A stretch of 64,000 nucleotides of DNA. Origin: Paenibacillus alkaliterrae (GTDB lineage: Bacteria; Bacillota; Bacilli; Paenibacillales; Paenibacillaceae). The notes beneath the pieces are model-generated. The model saw only the letters and a list, made by a program, of their open reading frames with translations, was not told where the DNA came from and searched no databases. A program made the translations under genes and the position numbers. Shown here piece by piece: positions 8,501 to 15,895 of this stretch; the stretch's first letter is position 1, and each line of letters begins with the position of its first letter. Where the stretch lies: positions 1-64,000 of the forward strand of contig NZ_JAKGAP010000032.1 in the NCBI RefSeq assembly GCF_021532375.1, read 5' to 3'.

Positions 8501-10351
8501 AGAGGTATAGTAAGCGATTAGACCGCCTCCCTGCACGCCGTTAAACAATCCTGATTTGTTTTCTGTATCCGCTGCCGCCGAGCCAGACCATGCGTGCCCC
8601 ATCTCGTTCCATTTGATCGCGATCGGCAGCAGCTTCCAATGAACGAGGTCGGTGCTCACCACATGCGCCCATTGTCCGCCGTCCTGATGAAACAGATGAT
8701 ATTCCCCTTGAAAATAGACCAGCCCGTTAGGGTCGCTCGCCCACCCTCCCGCCTGAGTGAAATGATATTGCGGGCGATAAAGCTCCGCATAGTAATCCGG
8801 TCGCTCCGTCACGTATACGTTTTGAAAATAGGCTGCGCCGTTCGTAACGCCTAAGCCGACGGTTCCGCTAAGCACTTCACCGTTTTGTACCGATAGGACT
8901 GGCGATGCGTAGCCGTCTGCGAAAACATCGATATCGGAGCCATTTGCCGCAACCTCCAAATGGTAGCTTTTGCCCGCTTGGACCGTGAAGGCTGCGCTTC
9001 CAAGCTCGGTTCCATCGCCAGCCTTCGCCAACCGGATACGGCTTGCCGCAGCGTCTAATTCAACGATATAGCCAGCCGTACCGTTTGAATTAGAACGGAA
9101 CAACAGTCCTGCTTTCCCGCCGCCATCCGCTATCGTAACATCTCCCTCCAGAACGAAGTCGGAGGCCGGGCCCGAGGATACGCGATACGCGGCGCCGCTT
9201 CCCGGACTTACCGCCTTCAGTCCTTCCAGATGCGGAGTCCATGTGCCTCCTGTCGCCGACCAGCCTGTCAAGTTCGTTCTGAACCCGGCAGCCAATATGT
9301 TTTGGAACACCGCAGCGCCGTTGCATACCTGCAAACCGGCTTGCCCGCTTGTGTATGTATGATCGGCGACCGAAATTTTAGGCGCGTACCCGCTGCCCCA
9401 GTAGACCTTTATCGACGATTGCTCCGCTCTTATCCGAACGTGATAAATGTTTCCGATAACAAGCTCGGCAGTGCTTACGCCGAGCTCGCGATCTCCGTTC
9501 GTGTCCATTAGCCGTATGCGGCCGGCATTCGGATCAATCTGCAGCGCATAGGCCTGCGAGCCGTTCGCGTTAGACCGGAATAACAGGGTCGCTACCGCGT
9601 ATTGATCACGTATGAGAACATTCGCCTCATACGTGAAGTCATCCGCCACCGTCGAAGCCATTGCGTAAGCGTTCTCATTTTCTGGCGCTATAGCTTCCCA
9701 GCCTTGGGACGTGGTTGTCCACTGGCCTCCGCTAGTCGTCCAACCGCTCAAATTCGTATTTGTCTCTTGTATATCGACACCGCTAAACTGAACGTTACCG
9801 TTATAGATATGAAGGCCGACATTGCCGCCAATATAAGAGGTGCTTTGCGCGTCGATTACCAATTGATTGTTTATATAAATGCGTAGGTTTGAACCGTCTG
9901 CTGCAATTTTGACATGATAAGCAACACCCGGCTCAATGGCAGTCGTATAAGGCTGACCGACGTCGCTATTAGTCGCCCAATCAAACAACCGTACCCGATC
10001 CATATTCGGATCCAGGTTGACGACGTACCCTTCGGTGCCTTCTGCGTTCGCTCGAAACACGAGCGAGCCTACGTCATATGGCGATGCGCTGTTTACCGTT
10101 ACTTCCGCCTCATATACAAAATTCGTTCCTGCAGTTGTCGTCGACATCAAGAAAGCATTCGCATCTGAACCGCTGCTCCCGCTAACCGCCGCACGCCCCT
10201 CCGGCGTCCAGCTTCCCGAAAGCGGAATATAGCCCTGCATAACCTTTGCCGTATCCGCAGCGTATGCGCGATCGCCCGGGCTGGCCGGCAACAGCAACGA
10301 CCAGATGAGCACAACGGACAGCAACGCCACCCATAATTTATTTAAACTCAC
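5510..10351 (-). CDS. Secreted multi-domain GH32 levanase/fructanase with several CBM66-like modules
   Basis: A 1,613-residue exported fructan hydrolase. It starts at GTG (10349-10351) with AGGGGG seven bases before, and has a signal peptide ending AYA at about residue 31. Order: three CBM66-like levan-binding modules (about 35-200, 205-360, 365-515, each with NLTGW/NLSGW and LFR-NA-GT/S-GY motifs); GH32 propeller and beta-sandwich (about 525-1010) with the nucleophile Asp in SDPNG (538), RDP (664) and the acid/base Glu in ECPD (718); a Big2 immunoglobulin-like domain (1014-1095); a fourth CBM66-like module (1099-1260); a ricin-type CBM13 trefoil (1269-1400); a Gly/Ser/Pro linker; and an S-layer-associated domain. 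The natural C-terminus is lost by frameshift. It would release fructose or short fructans for the importers encoded upstream in the same locus. Confidence 0.92.
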   Translation of the reverse strand: MSLNKLWVALLSVVLIWSLLLPASPGDRAYAADTAKVMQGYIPLSGSWTPEGRAAVSGSSGSDANAFLMSTTTAGTNFVYEAEVTVNSASPYDVGSLVFRANAEGTEGYVVNLDPNMDRVRLFDWATNSDVGQPYTTAIEPGVAYHVKIAADGSNLRIYINNQLVIDAQSTSYIGGNVGLHIYNGNVQFSGVDIQETNTNLSGWTTSGGQWTTTSQGWEAIAPENENAYAMASTVADDFTYEANVLIRDQYAVATLLFRSNANGSQAYALQIDPNAGRIRLMDTNGDRELGVSTAELVIGNIYHVRIRAEQSSIKVYWGSGYAPKISVADHTYTSGQAGLQVCNGAAVFQNILAAGFRTNLTGWSATGGTWTPHLEGLKAVSPGSGAAYRVSSGPASDFVLEGDVTIADGGGKAGLLFRSNSNGTAGYIVELDAAASRIRLAKAGDGTELGSAAFTVQAGKSYHLEVAANGSDIDVFADGYASPVLSVQNGEVLSGTVGLGVTNGAAYFQNVYVTERPDYYAELYRPQYHFTQAGGWASDPNGLVYFQGEYHLFHQDGGQWAHVVSTDLVHWKLLPIAIKWNEMGHAWSGSAAADTENKSGLFNGVQGGGLIAYYTSFNPDKWNGNQKIGVAYSSDKGRTWEFHDGNPIIENIGGAGAGWDFRDPKVVWDEEHNQWVMVVSGGDHIRFFKSTNLLDWTAIDSFGYGAYVHNGGVWECPDFFPLYVDGEKKWVLLFSTGARAETNGSDSEYFIGSFDGQRFTSDNPAETVLRYESGRDMYAAMTFADMPDGRRVEIGWMSNWDYPFSFPTSPWKGQMSVPRELKLKKNDNGDVRLVQKPVVELETLRGAADSWSNETVTPSSGNLLAGLSGTAYEIVADLELPAQHAATEFGFTVRELGGQKTIVGYQQGAASLFVDRSEAGRNDFTELFRPEQAASLTPDENNRIQMRIFVDKSSVEVFGNDGEAVISSLIFPGAARDGMSFYAKDGNVKVVSLNVYPLSNIWRDEMAGGQSPAKVVMDLGKLELGVGQTHRLYASVRPYTANNKELLWSSSNTAVAAVSAADSRGASVTAVGEGRAVITAATQDGGIVGETVVTAGEFHTNLSGWKAASKGQWLTTSDGIAGMFDKDTHYMSADSARNFAYEADVKLDPAGGAASMLFRANADGSSGYYFNIDPNMKSLRLFYKDDGSFHDDQLLAKVPAFVMPGKTYNVKIVANGSSIKIYFDDSAEPVIDVNDVTFSRGYFGLNAFGGRAYYQNVFALIGEPKQEPVYKIVNPGSGKVLEADHASNGAHVKIRTDSGADSQKWYVEPNEDGSYTIRGAVSGKVLNASGSDDGSHVQILRNFGYDNQRWTMPANEDGTLAFVAANSGKALDIVNGGTEDGTAVQMWERNDFEAQKWTLVEIAPPAEGGDGIPGEGTGGDSGDTPSQGTSDNGKIIAHIDGIEVTFAVGKTEQTAGGALTKITVDANKLKQLLGKGSSHKLTIHVPEEGDVRLDGLSVPDLMLLSKKGSSLTVHTEYGIFPIQGSKDWNKTIKPFGDEAVLADIKVSASIVKASEQERKLAAATAAKGGYHLLVDPISVTLQLSFGGRTIDIVGNRSENGQICHAASRLGCR

Positions 10352-10381
10352 GATAAATCCCCCTTAACGTTTTAATTTCAA

Positions 10382-10395
10382 TGAAACCGCTATCA
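10382..10395 (-). promoter_or_regulatory. cre-like box upstream of the levanase
   Basis: TGAAACCGCTATCA matches the CcpA box consensus TGAAANCGNTNNCA and lies about 30 bases before the GTG start, so the levanase may have its own glucose-repressed promoter. The half GCTATCA is shared with the box at 379-393. Confidence 0.55.
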
Positions 10396-10525
10396 ATTAT
10401 TTGCGTGATCTAAATCAGCATCATACAAAAAACTCATATACCGCGAGCGAGGCATATCATTCCACTGCAGTTACTGCAACAGAAAAGGCCGATTCGGCTC
10501 TTTTCACGAGCAATGCCGGCCGTTC

Positions 10526-10870
10526 TATTGCAATTATGCAACTAGTAATTAGCTCTAATGTGCTGCGCGTGGCCTCAATCGAGCCTCAAATGGGCTAGAC
10601 CGTGGAAATAAAGCTAATAATTAGCGTTATTTCCTTCAAACAAACCAAAATTGCAAAAATAGAGCTAGAAATTAGCTCAATTGTGCTTCGCACAGCCTCA
10701 ATCGGGCCTCTTACGCGCCAGAACGAGAAAATAGATCTAAAAATTAGCGCTATTTCTTACAAACTAACCAAAATTGCAAAAATAGATCTAGAAATCAGAT
10801 CTATTGCGCTTCGCTCGGCCTCAATCGTGCCTCGGACGCATTAGATCGTGGGAATAAAACAAATAATTAC
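10526..10870. repeat. Tandem imperfect 123-bp repeat (about 2.8 copies) in the levanase upstream gap
   Basis: The gap between the GH32 gene ending at 10914 and the levanase (10352-10913) has no gene but holds copies starting at 10526, 10649 and 10772, exactly 123 bases apart. Each begins ATTGCAA, carries GCCTCAATCG-GCCTC in the middle and ends with an A-rich part. Two short inverted repeats recur in each copy: GAGCTA/TAGCTC in copy 2 becomes AGATCT/AGATCT in copy 3, and AAATAA-GCTAAT/ATTAGC-TTATTT sits at the end of copy 1. The pairing is kept while the bases change, which suggests an RNA or DNA hairpin. Confidence 0.75.
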
Positions 10871-10913
10871 ACTATACAGCCCCACCATTCGCACGTTGGA
10901 TCAATCGCATCCA

Positions 10914-12407
10914 TTACCAAATCGAACTCAGTTCCCATGCATCCAACGTTTCGATAACGGCCGACCCGCCGCGGGCGAAGAACTTGATCCCCACGTTAGC
11001 CGGATCCGGGTAAAGCCGGTTCGTGATCACGATACGGCCGTCATTCGCAAACAATTCGACCGAGGACCGGTCGATGAACAGCCGCAGTTGTACGCGTCCG
11101 TCCGCCGCAGGCTGCAGCGGCGCTGCGCTGACTCCGCCATCGCCCGCTCCGCCAAGATTTCGGTCCATATAAAGCTTTTGCTCCGACTTGGCGTAACGAA
11201 TCTCCGTGTATGACGAACCATCCTCTGAGCAGCGAATCCGCAGTCCGAACTCCGAAGCATCTGAAGAAGACATATCGAACACTGCGATCAGTTCTAACGA
11301 ATCGCCGCGAACGCCGGGTATTTCGACGAAACGGCCTTCATCCAAGGTAAGATCCGCTGCTGCGGCATGCCGGCCCCGCAATGCAATCAATTCCGGCACC
11401 GGATTGCTCCGGAGCGATCCGTCCGCTGCAAGCGTCAGCTCGCGCGGCAGCGTCATCGCGCCAAGCCAGCCATGCGCCTGCTCCGGCATCGTTGCGCCCC
11501 ATATGTTCATCCATGCGATCATGATTCTTCTACCCTTGTCGTCCAATAGCGATTGCGGCGCATAGAAATCGAAACCGTAGTCTATTTGCTCAGCATATTG
11601 CTTATCAAAGCGGCAGCTTTCGTAATCGAATGTTCCCGACAAATACAAGTTTTTGACCGGCGCTATATTCATTGGGGAAATAAGCAGAACATGCTTATCC
11701 GCATCCCCGATCGGGAATAAATCCGGGCATTCCCACATGTCACCCATCGAGCCGTCGCTTTCCGCCGCAGCGCCTGCAAATTCCCACTTCAGCAAATCGC
11801 AGGATGTATAAACAATCGCTTTTCCAATGCCGTCTTTGCCATAGCCGACTACCATATACCACTTGCCGCCGCGCTTCCATACCTTCGGATCGCGGAAGCC
11901 GAAGCGCTTCGCATCCGGAGAATCGCCGATTACCGGGTTTGCCGCATATTTATCGAATATCACGCCGTCCTTGCTCGTCGCCAGGCACTGTACCTCTTCC
12001 GGCGTTTTTCCGTCAACATGCCCCGTATAGATCAGCGTCAAGGTTCCATTGTCGTCTACCGCACTGCCCGACCAGCAGCCTTGCCCGCCATCACCGCCCT
12101 TGTCATACTCCTCGGATGGCGCGAGCGCAACCGGAAGATGCTCCCAGTGGACAAGATCCTTGCTCCTAACATGTCCCCAGTGCATCGGCCCCTGCTTCGC
12201 TTGATACGGGTCATGCTGGTAGAACAGATGATAATCGCCGTTAAAATGAATCATTCCGTTCGGGTCATTCATCCATCCGGCCGTCGGCATAACGTGGTAA
12301 TGCAGGCGGAACGCGGCATCCACGGCGTTTCTTTTCTTTAATAGCGCTTCATCGGCTTGCGCGATGAACGCTTGATGCTTGCTATGCTTGTTTGTCGTAT
12401 GCTCCAT
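10914..12407 (-). CDS. GH32 beta-fructosidase (sucrose/sucrose-6-phosphate hydrolase type), cytoplasmic
   Basis: A 497-residue GH32 enzyme with no signal peptide. Catalytic motifs are complete: WMNDPNG (nucleophile Asp), FRDPK (transition-state stabiliser) and MWECPD (acid/base Glu), followed by the C-terminal beta-sandwich with VQLRLFIDRSSVE. It would split sucrose, sucrose phosphate or imported fructo-oligosaccharides. ATG at 12405-12407 is chosen because AGGTG lies six bases upstream; the GTG at 12416 is too close to any ribosome site. It follows the second importer on the same strand and is probably part of the same transcript. The next gene downstream is the levanase. Confidence 0.93.
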   Translation of the reverse strand: MEHTTNKHSKHQAFIAQADEALLKKRNAVDAAFRLHYHVMPTAGWMNDPNGMIHFNGDYHLFYQHDPYQAKQGPMHWGHVRSKDLVHWEHLPVALAPSEEYDKGGDGGQGCWSGSAVDDNGTLTLIYTGHVDGKTPEEVQCLATSKDGVIFDKYAANPVIGDSPDAKRFGFRDPKVWKRGGKWYMVVGYGKDGIGKAIVYTSCDLLKWEFAGAAAESDGSMGDMWECPDLFPIGDADKHVLLISPMNIAPVKNLYLSGTFDYESCRFDKQYAEQIDYGFDFYAPQSLLDDKGRRIMIAWMNIWGATMPEQAHGWLGAMTLPRELTLAADGSLRSNPVPELIALRGRHAAAADLTLDEGRFVEIPGVRGDSLELIAVFDMSSSDASEFGLRIRCSEDGSSYTEIRYAKSEQKLYMDRNLGGAGDGGVSAAPLQPAADGRVQLRLFIDRSSVELFANDGRIVITNRLYPDPANVGIKFFARGGSAVIETLDAWELSSIW

Positions 12408-12485
12408 GTAACTCACCTACCCTTGCATGCGTTTTTAATTATGCCAAACGGATTGCAGCTCCATTCTTGCCGTATATAACGATAC

Positions 12486-12511
12486 CCGCCGCCATGCATG
12501 CATGACGGCGG
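12486..12511 (-). other. Strong hairpin after the binding-protein gene (possible mRNA stabiliser)
   Basis: Two 11-base arms (CCGCCGCCATG and CATGACGGCGG, one mismatch) surround a CATG loop. There is no T-run on the transcribed side, so it is not a classic terminator. Hairpins in this position often protect the abundant binding-protein message relative to neighbours; that role is inference. Confidence 0.5.
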
Positions 12512-12528
12512 ATATTGCAGCTTCTTGT

Positions 12529-13884
12529 TTATTGAGTCAAAGTAATTTTAATGCCTTCCTCAAGCATGCTTTTTGCAGCAGCCGCGAACGTTCCGACTGG
12601 CGTGCCGTCCTTGATGCCGGTCAAAGCAGCCGTGTTCGCATCCCAGTACTTCTCGACGCCGATTGGCGCGAACAGGATTTTGCCCCCGAGCTCGTTCATT
12701 TGATCAACCTTCTCTTGACCAAATTGCTTCACATTGTTTTCCGCAGCAACCTTAAGCTCGTTTTCGGACATCATCTTGATGAATTCAGCGGCGCCTTGCG
12801 GGTTTTTTGATACCGTCGGGATCGACCAGCCGGACATTCCGCCCGGACCGACATCCTTGGTGCCTTTAGGCCCTGTCGGAACCGGTACGAAATCGATCTC
12901 GTAATCGCTTTTGAATACCGTGAAGCCGCCGAAGCCGTATTCTGCCGTCATGGCCAGCTTGCCGTTTTTGAACTCCGCATTGAAGTAGTCGCCTTCTTTG
13001 TCTTTATCGATATATTTATCTTTCAAAAGCGCGTCTTGCGTGAACTGCATCGCTTCCTTCACGTTGTCGGACTCATAATTCGATGTGATGGAACCGTCTT
13101 CCTTGTAGGAAAGAAGCGTCAAACCGTTGGAAGCAACCATCAGAGGATAGCCTGCATCCCACCAGCCAAAGCCGTATTGATCGTTTTTGCCGTCGCCGTC
13201 CGTATCCTGCGTAAGCTCCAGCGCAGTCGAACGGAATGTTTCCCAAGTCCAGTTGCCTTCGCTGTAAAGCTCGCCCGGCGATTTTACGCCATTGTTATCG
13301 AACAAGGTTTTGTTGTAGTAGATCACGATCGGAGCCGCGCCTACGCCCGCTGCATAAGGCTTGCCGCCGAATGTGAATGCGTTCGTTACCGAAGCGTTCC
13401 AGAACCCGTCCGTCATATCCATGTACTGATCAAGCGGCTGCACGATTTTTTTCAAAGGATAGACAGGGAAGTTCTGATCGTTTGCTTGCGCTACGTCAAC
13501 CTGGTCGCCTGCGTTTACCATCGAAATTAGCGTTGACTTTTGATCGCCCCACGGCACTGCGATTACGTTTACTTTACCGCCGTAAGCCTGCTCGAATTGC
13601 GGAACCGTTTCCCATACCGCGTCATAAGCGGCAGGGTTTGCCGCTTTATTTTCATCGTATTGCTCTTTGGATGTATGGTATAAGATCGTAATATCGCCGT
13701 TTTCCAGCTTAGGCGCTTCTTCCTGTGCTTCTTCTATTGCTGCCGGCTTGTTGCCGGTATTGTCAGCAGAGCCTTCATTTGTTTTAGTGTTGCCGCCATT
13801 ATTGCCGGAGCAGCCGGCCATTACCGTGACGATCATCATAACCGCTGCAATCATAACTGCCATTGATTTCATTTTTTTAACCAT
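12529..13884 (-). CDS. Sugar-binding lipoprotein of an ABC importer (fructan locus, set 2)
   Basis: A 451-residue family-1 solute-binding protein. The lipoprotein signal runs MVKKMKSM...TVMAGCSGN with the acylated Cys in MAGC at about residue 24, then an Asn/Gly/Thr-rich spacer. The body has the usual WETVPQFEQAYGGKVNVIAVPW start, WTWETFRSTALEL hinge region and GPGGMSGWSIP near the end. It would capture fructo-oligosaccharides or sucrose outside the membrane and pass them to the two permeases encoded upstream (14001-15884). Gene order permease-permease-binding protein is reversed from the commonest order. The ligand is inferred from the neighbouring GH32 genes. Confidence 0.9.
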   Translation of the reverse strand: MVKKMKSMAVMIAAVMMIVTVMAGCSGNNGGNTKTNEGSADNTGNKPAAIEEAQEEAPKLENGDITILYHTSKEQYDENKAANPAAYDAVWETVPQFEQAYGGKVNVIAVPWGDQKSTLISMVNAGDQVDVAQANDQNFPVYPLKKIVQPLDQYMDMTDGFWNASVTNAFTFGGKPYAAGVGAAPIVIYYNKTLFDNNGVKSPGELYSEGNWTWETFRSTALELTQDTDGDGKNDQYGFGWWDAGYPLMVASNGLTLLSYKEDGSITSNYESDNVKEAMQFTQDALLKDKYIDKDKEGDYFNAEFKNGKLAMTAEYGFGGFTVFKSDYEIDFVPVPTGPKGTKDVGPGGMSGWSIPTVSKNPQGAAEFIKMMSENELKVAAENNVKQFGQEKVDQMNELGGKILFAPIGVEKYWDANTAALTGIKDGTPVGTFAAAAKSMLEEGIKITLTQ

Positions 13885-14000
13885 TCTAAAATGCCTCCCC
13901 TAATTTGTGCTATTTCGCAAATCCGCCTGACACTTCACCGCAAACCTCCTGGCCTGGCCTCGCCTCCCTTCCTGCTTGCACACAACTTAGTAATGCGTCT

Positions 14001-14960
14001 TTATTTAATGGCGACATGCTCGATGCTGTCCGTGAAGTAACGCTGCGTAACCAAATAAAGAATGAACAGCGGCAAAATAGCGAGCAAAGCGCCTGCTTGA
14101 ATCCGTGTTACGACGACCAGCGGATCGCTGATCGTTTGCACATTGACGACGGCCTGCAAATCCACGCGAAGCGACGATAGGGCGATGGCGAAGTTTTTCT
14201 TCAAGTTGCCCAGCAGCAGATTCGACATGTAGAACTCGTTCCAATGCCAGACGAAGGAGAAGAGAAACACGGTAATAATCGCGTTCTTCGCGTTCGGAAG
14301 CATAACGGTGAAGAAGGTTTTGAACGGTCCGCAGCCGTCCATATAAGCCGCATCCTCAAGCTCGTTTGGCATCCCTTTGAAAAATTGGCGGAAGATGAAG
14401 ATATATAATCCGGAGCGAAGCCCCATGCCAAGCATGGACGGCAGGTAGAAAGCCCAGTAGCTTCCGACTAAGCTCACCGAGTCCGGTCCGCCGGTCACCA
14501 TGGAAGTAAGCTTCATGATGCCGAAAGCATCGAAATATTTCATGTCCGCGTAGAGCGGCAAAATGATGGTCTGGACCGGCACGACCAGCGTCAGAATAAC
14601 GAGCGTGAACAGCAGCCCCGAGAAACGGAACTTGAATCTCGCAAAGCCGTAAGCGACGAAGGCGCATGATAATACGTCCAGGAGGCCGCAGCCGATGCCG
14701 ATGATCATGCTGTTTTGCAGCGCATCCCAGAAATCCATGACGCGCAGCGCGTCGGCGAAATTGCTGAGCGTAAAGGTTTTCGGAACCCAGATGACGCTCG
14801 GATCCATCGCTTCCTCCGGACGGCGGAGCGCCATGCTCAGCATATACAAGAGCGGATACAACAGCTGATAAGCCAGTGCCGCCAGAAGAGAAAAGCGAAT
14901 AATGGAAGTCAGTGTCTTCCGCGCCCGTTTCATCTGCTTTTTCTGAATGATTGCGTTCAA
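14001..14960 (-). CDS. Sugar ABC permease, MalG-type (set 2)
   Basis: A 319-residue membrane protein with six predicted helices and the MalG-type EAA loop (EDAAYMDGCGPFKTFFTVMLP), which contacts the ATPase. The start is TTG at 14958-14960 after a GCGGGGAA ribosome site; the next in-frame ATG (27 bases on) lacks one. It lies 21 bases after the MalF-type partner. Together with the binding protein at 12529-13884 it forms an importer lacking its own ATPase gene. Confidence 0.92.
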   Translation of the reverse strand: MNAIIQKKQMKRARKTLTSIIRFSLLAALAYQLLYPLLYMLSMALRRPEEAMDPSVIWVPKTFTLSNFADALRVMDFWDALQNSMIIGIGCGLLDVLSCAFVAYGFARFKFRFSGLLFTLVILTLVVPVQTIILPLYADMKYFDAFGIMKLTSMVTGGPDSVSLVGSYWAFYLPSMLGMGLRSGLYIFIFRQFFKGMPNELEDAAYMDGCGPFKTFFTVMLPNAKNAIITVFLFSFVWHWNEFYMSNLLLGNLKKNFAIALSSLRVDLQAVVNVQTISDPLVVVTRIQAGALLAILPLFILYLVTQRYFTDSIEHVAIK

Positions 14961-14981
14961 TTCGGGTTCCCCGCTTTCCGT

Positions 14982-15884
14982 TTAATCCTGCATGTAGACG
15001 ATGCGTTTCTTGAGCAGCATGTAGACAGCGCCAAGGAACACGGCGATCAACAAGCAATACAGCCACGCGAGCGCGCTGCTGTAACCGAACCTGACCTGCG
15101 AGAAAGCCGTGTTGTAAATCATCAGAATAACGCTGTTGCCGTAATCCGTGAACGTGTCGATAATGGTATAAACGATATTGAGCAGCATCATTGGCGTCAG
15201 CATCGGCAGCGTTATTTTCCAAAATTGCTCCCAAGGTCTCGCCCCTTCGATCGAAGAAGCTTCGTACAAATAGCCCGGTATGGCATGAAGGCCTGCCAGA
15301 AACAGCAGCACCTGCACGCCGGACCGCCACGTCAAATCGAAAATACGGGAAATGACGTTATTGAAAATTTCAATGAGCTGCGCTCCCAGGCCAAGCTCGT
15401 TCAAGATACCGTTAATCCCGGCACCCGTGAACAAATACACGCTTTCCGCCCCGCCGCGCATCCCTTGCGAGAATACATCCTCCTTCAAAATTTGCATGAG
15501 CACGCCTGAGGCGATAATGACCGGAAGGAAGGAGACGGCACGCATAAATCCTCTGCCCCGGAACTTGTTCTTCAGCAGCACGGCCACGAACAGGCTGTAC
15601 ACCAGAATAAGCGGAACGCCGTAAAGCATGTTGACGAAAGAATTCGTCACTTCTCTAATGAAAGCCGGATCCTTGAACAGCGCGTACTCAAAGTTGTCCC
15701 AGCCGATGAATACGCCGCGCAGCCCTTCTGGCGTCATCTCCAAGTTTTGAAACGAATAGAGGAGCGACGTGAATAACGGTTTGGCGAAAAACAATATAAA
15801 GCCGAGTATCCAAGGAAGTACGAATAGAAAGCCGTACAGCTCTTTTTTCTTCGTATATGGCAAAGCCCGTAGTTGTCTGATCAT
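14982..15884 (-). CDS. Sugar ABC permease, MalF-type (set 2)
   Basis: A 300-residue inner-membrane permease. The first helix follows TKKKELYGFLFVLPWILGF, and the EAA loop reads EASSIEGARPWEQFWKITLP. It starts at ATG 15882-15884; its AGGGGGTGA ribosome site overlaps the stop codon of the DUF5696 gene, so translation of the two is probably coupled. This ties the second importer to the upstream cassette and argues for one long transcript from about 24.9 kb. Confidence 0.92.
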   Translation of the reverse strand: MIRQLRALPYTKKKELYGFLFVLPWILGFILFFAKPLFTSLLYSFQNLEMTPEGLRGVFIGWDNFEYALFKDPAFIREVTNSFVNMLYGVPLILVYSLFVAVLLKNKFRGRGFMRAVSFLPVIIASGVLMQILKEDVFSQGMRGGAESVYLFTGAGINGILNELGLGAQLIEIFNNVISRIFDLTWRSGVQVLLFLAGLHAIPGYLYEASSIEGARPWEQFWKITLPMLTPMMLLNIVYTIIDTFTDYGNSVILMIYNTAFSQVRFGYSSALAWLYCLLIAVFLGAVYMLLKKRIVYMQD

Positions 15885-15895
15885 GCGTTCACCCC

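Noticed and set aside
14356-15330. 324-codon open frame across two permease genes
   Set aside because: Arg/His-rich translation typical of an out-of-frame shadow; both permeases in the other frame have full family motifs.
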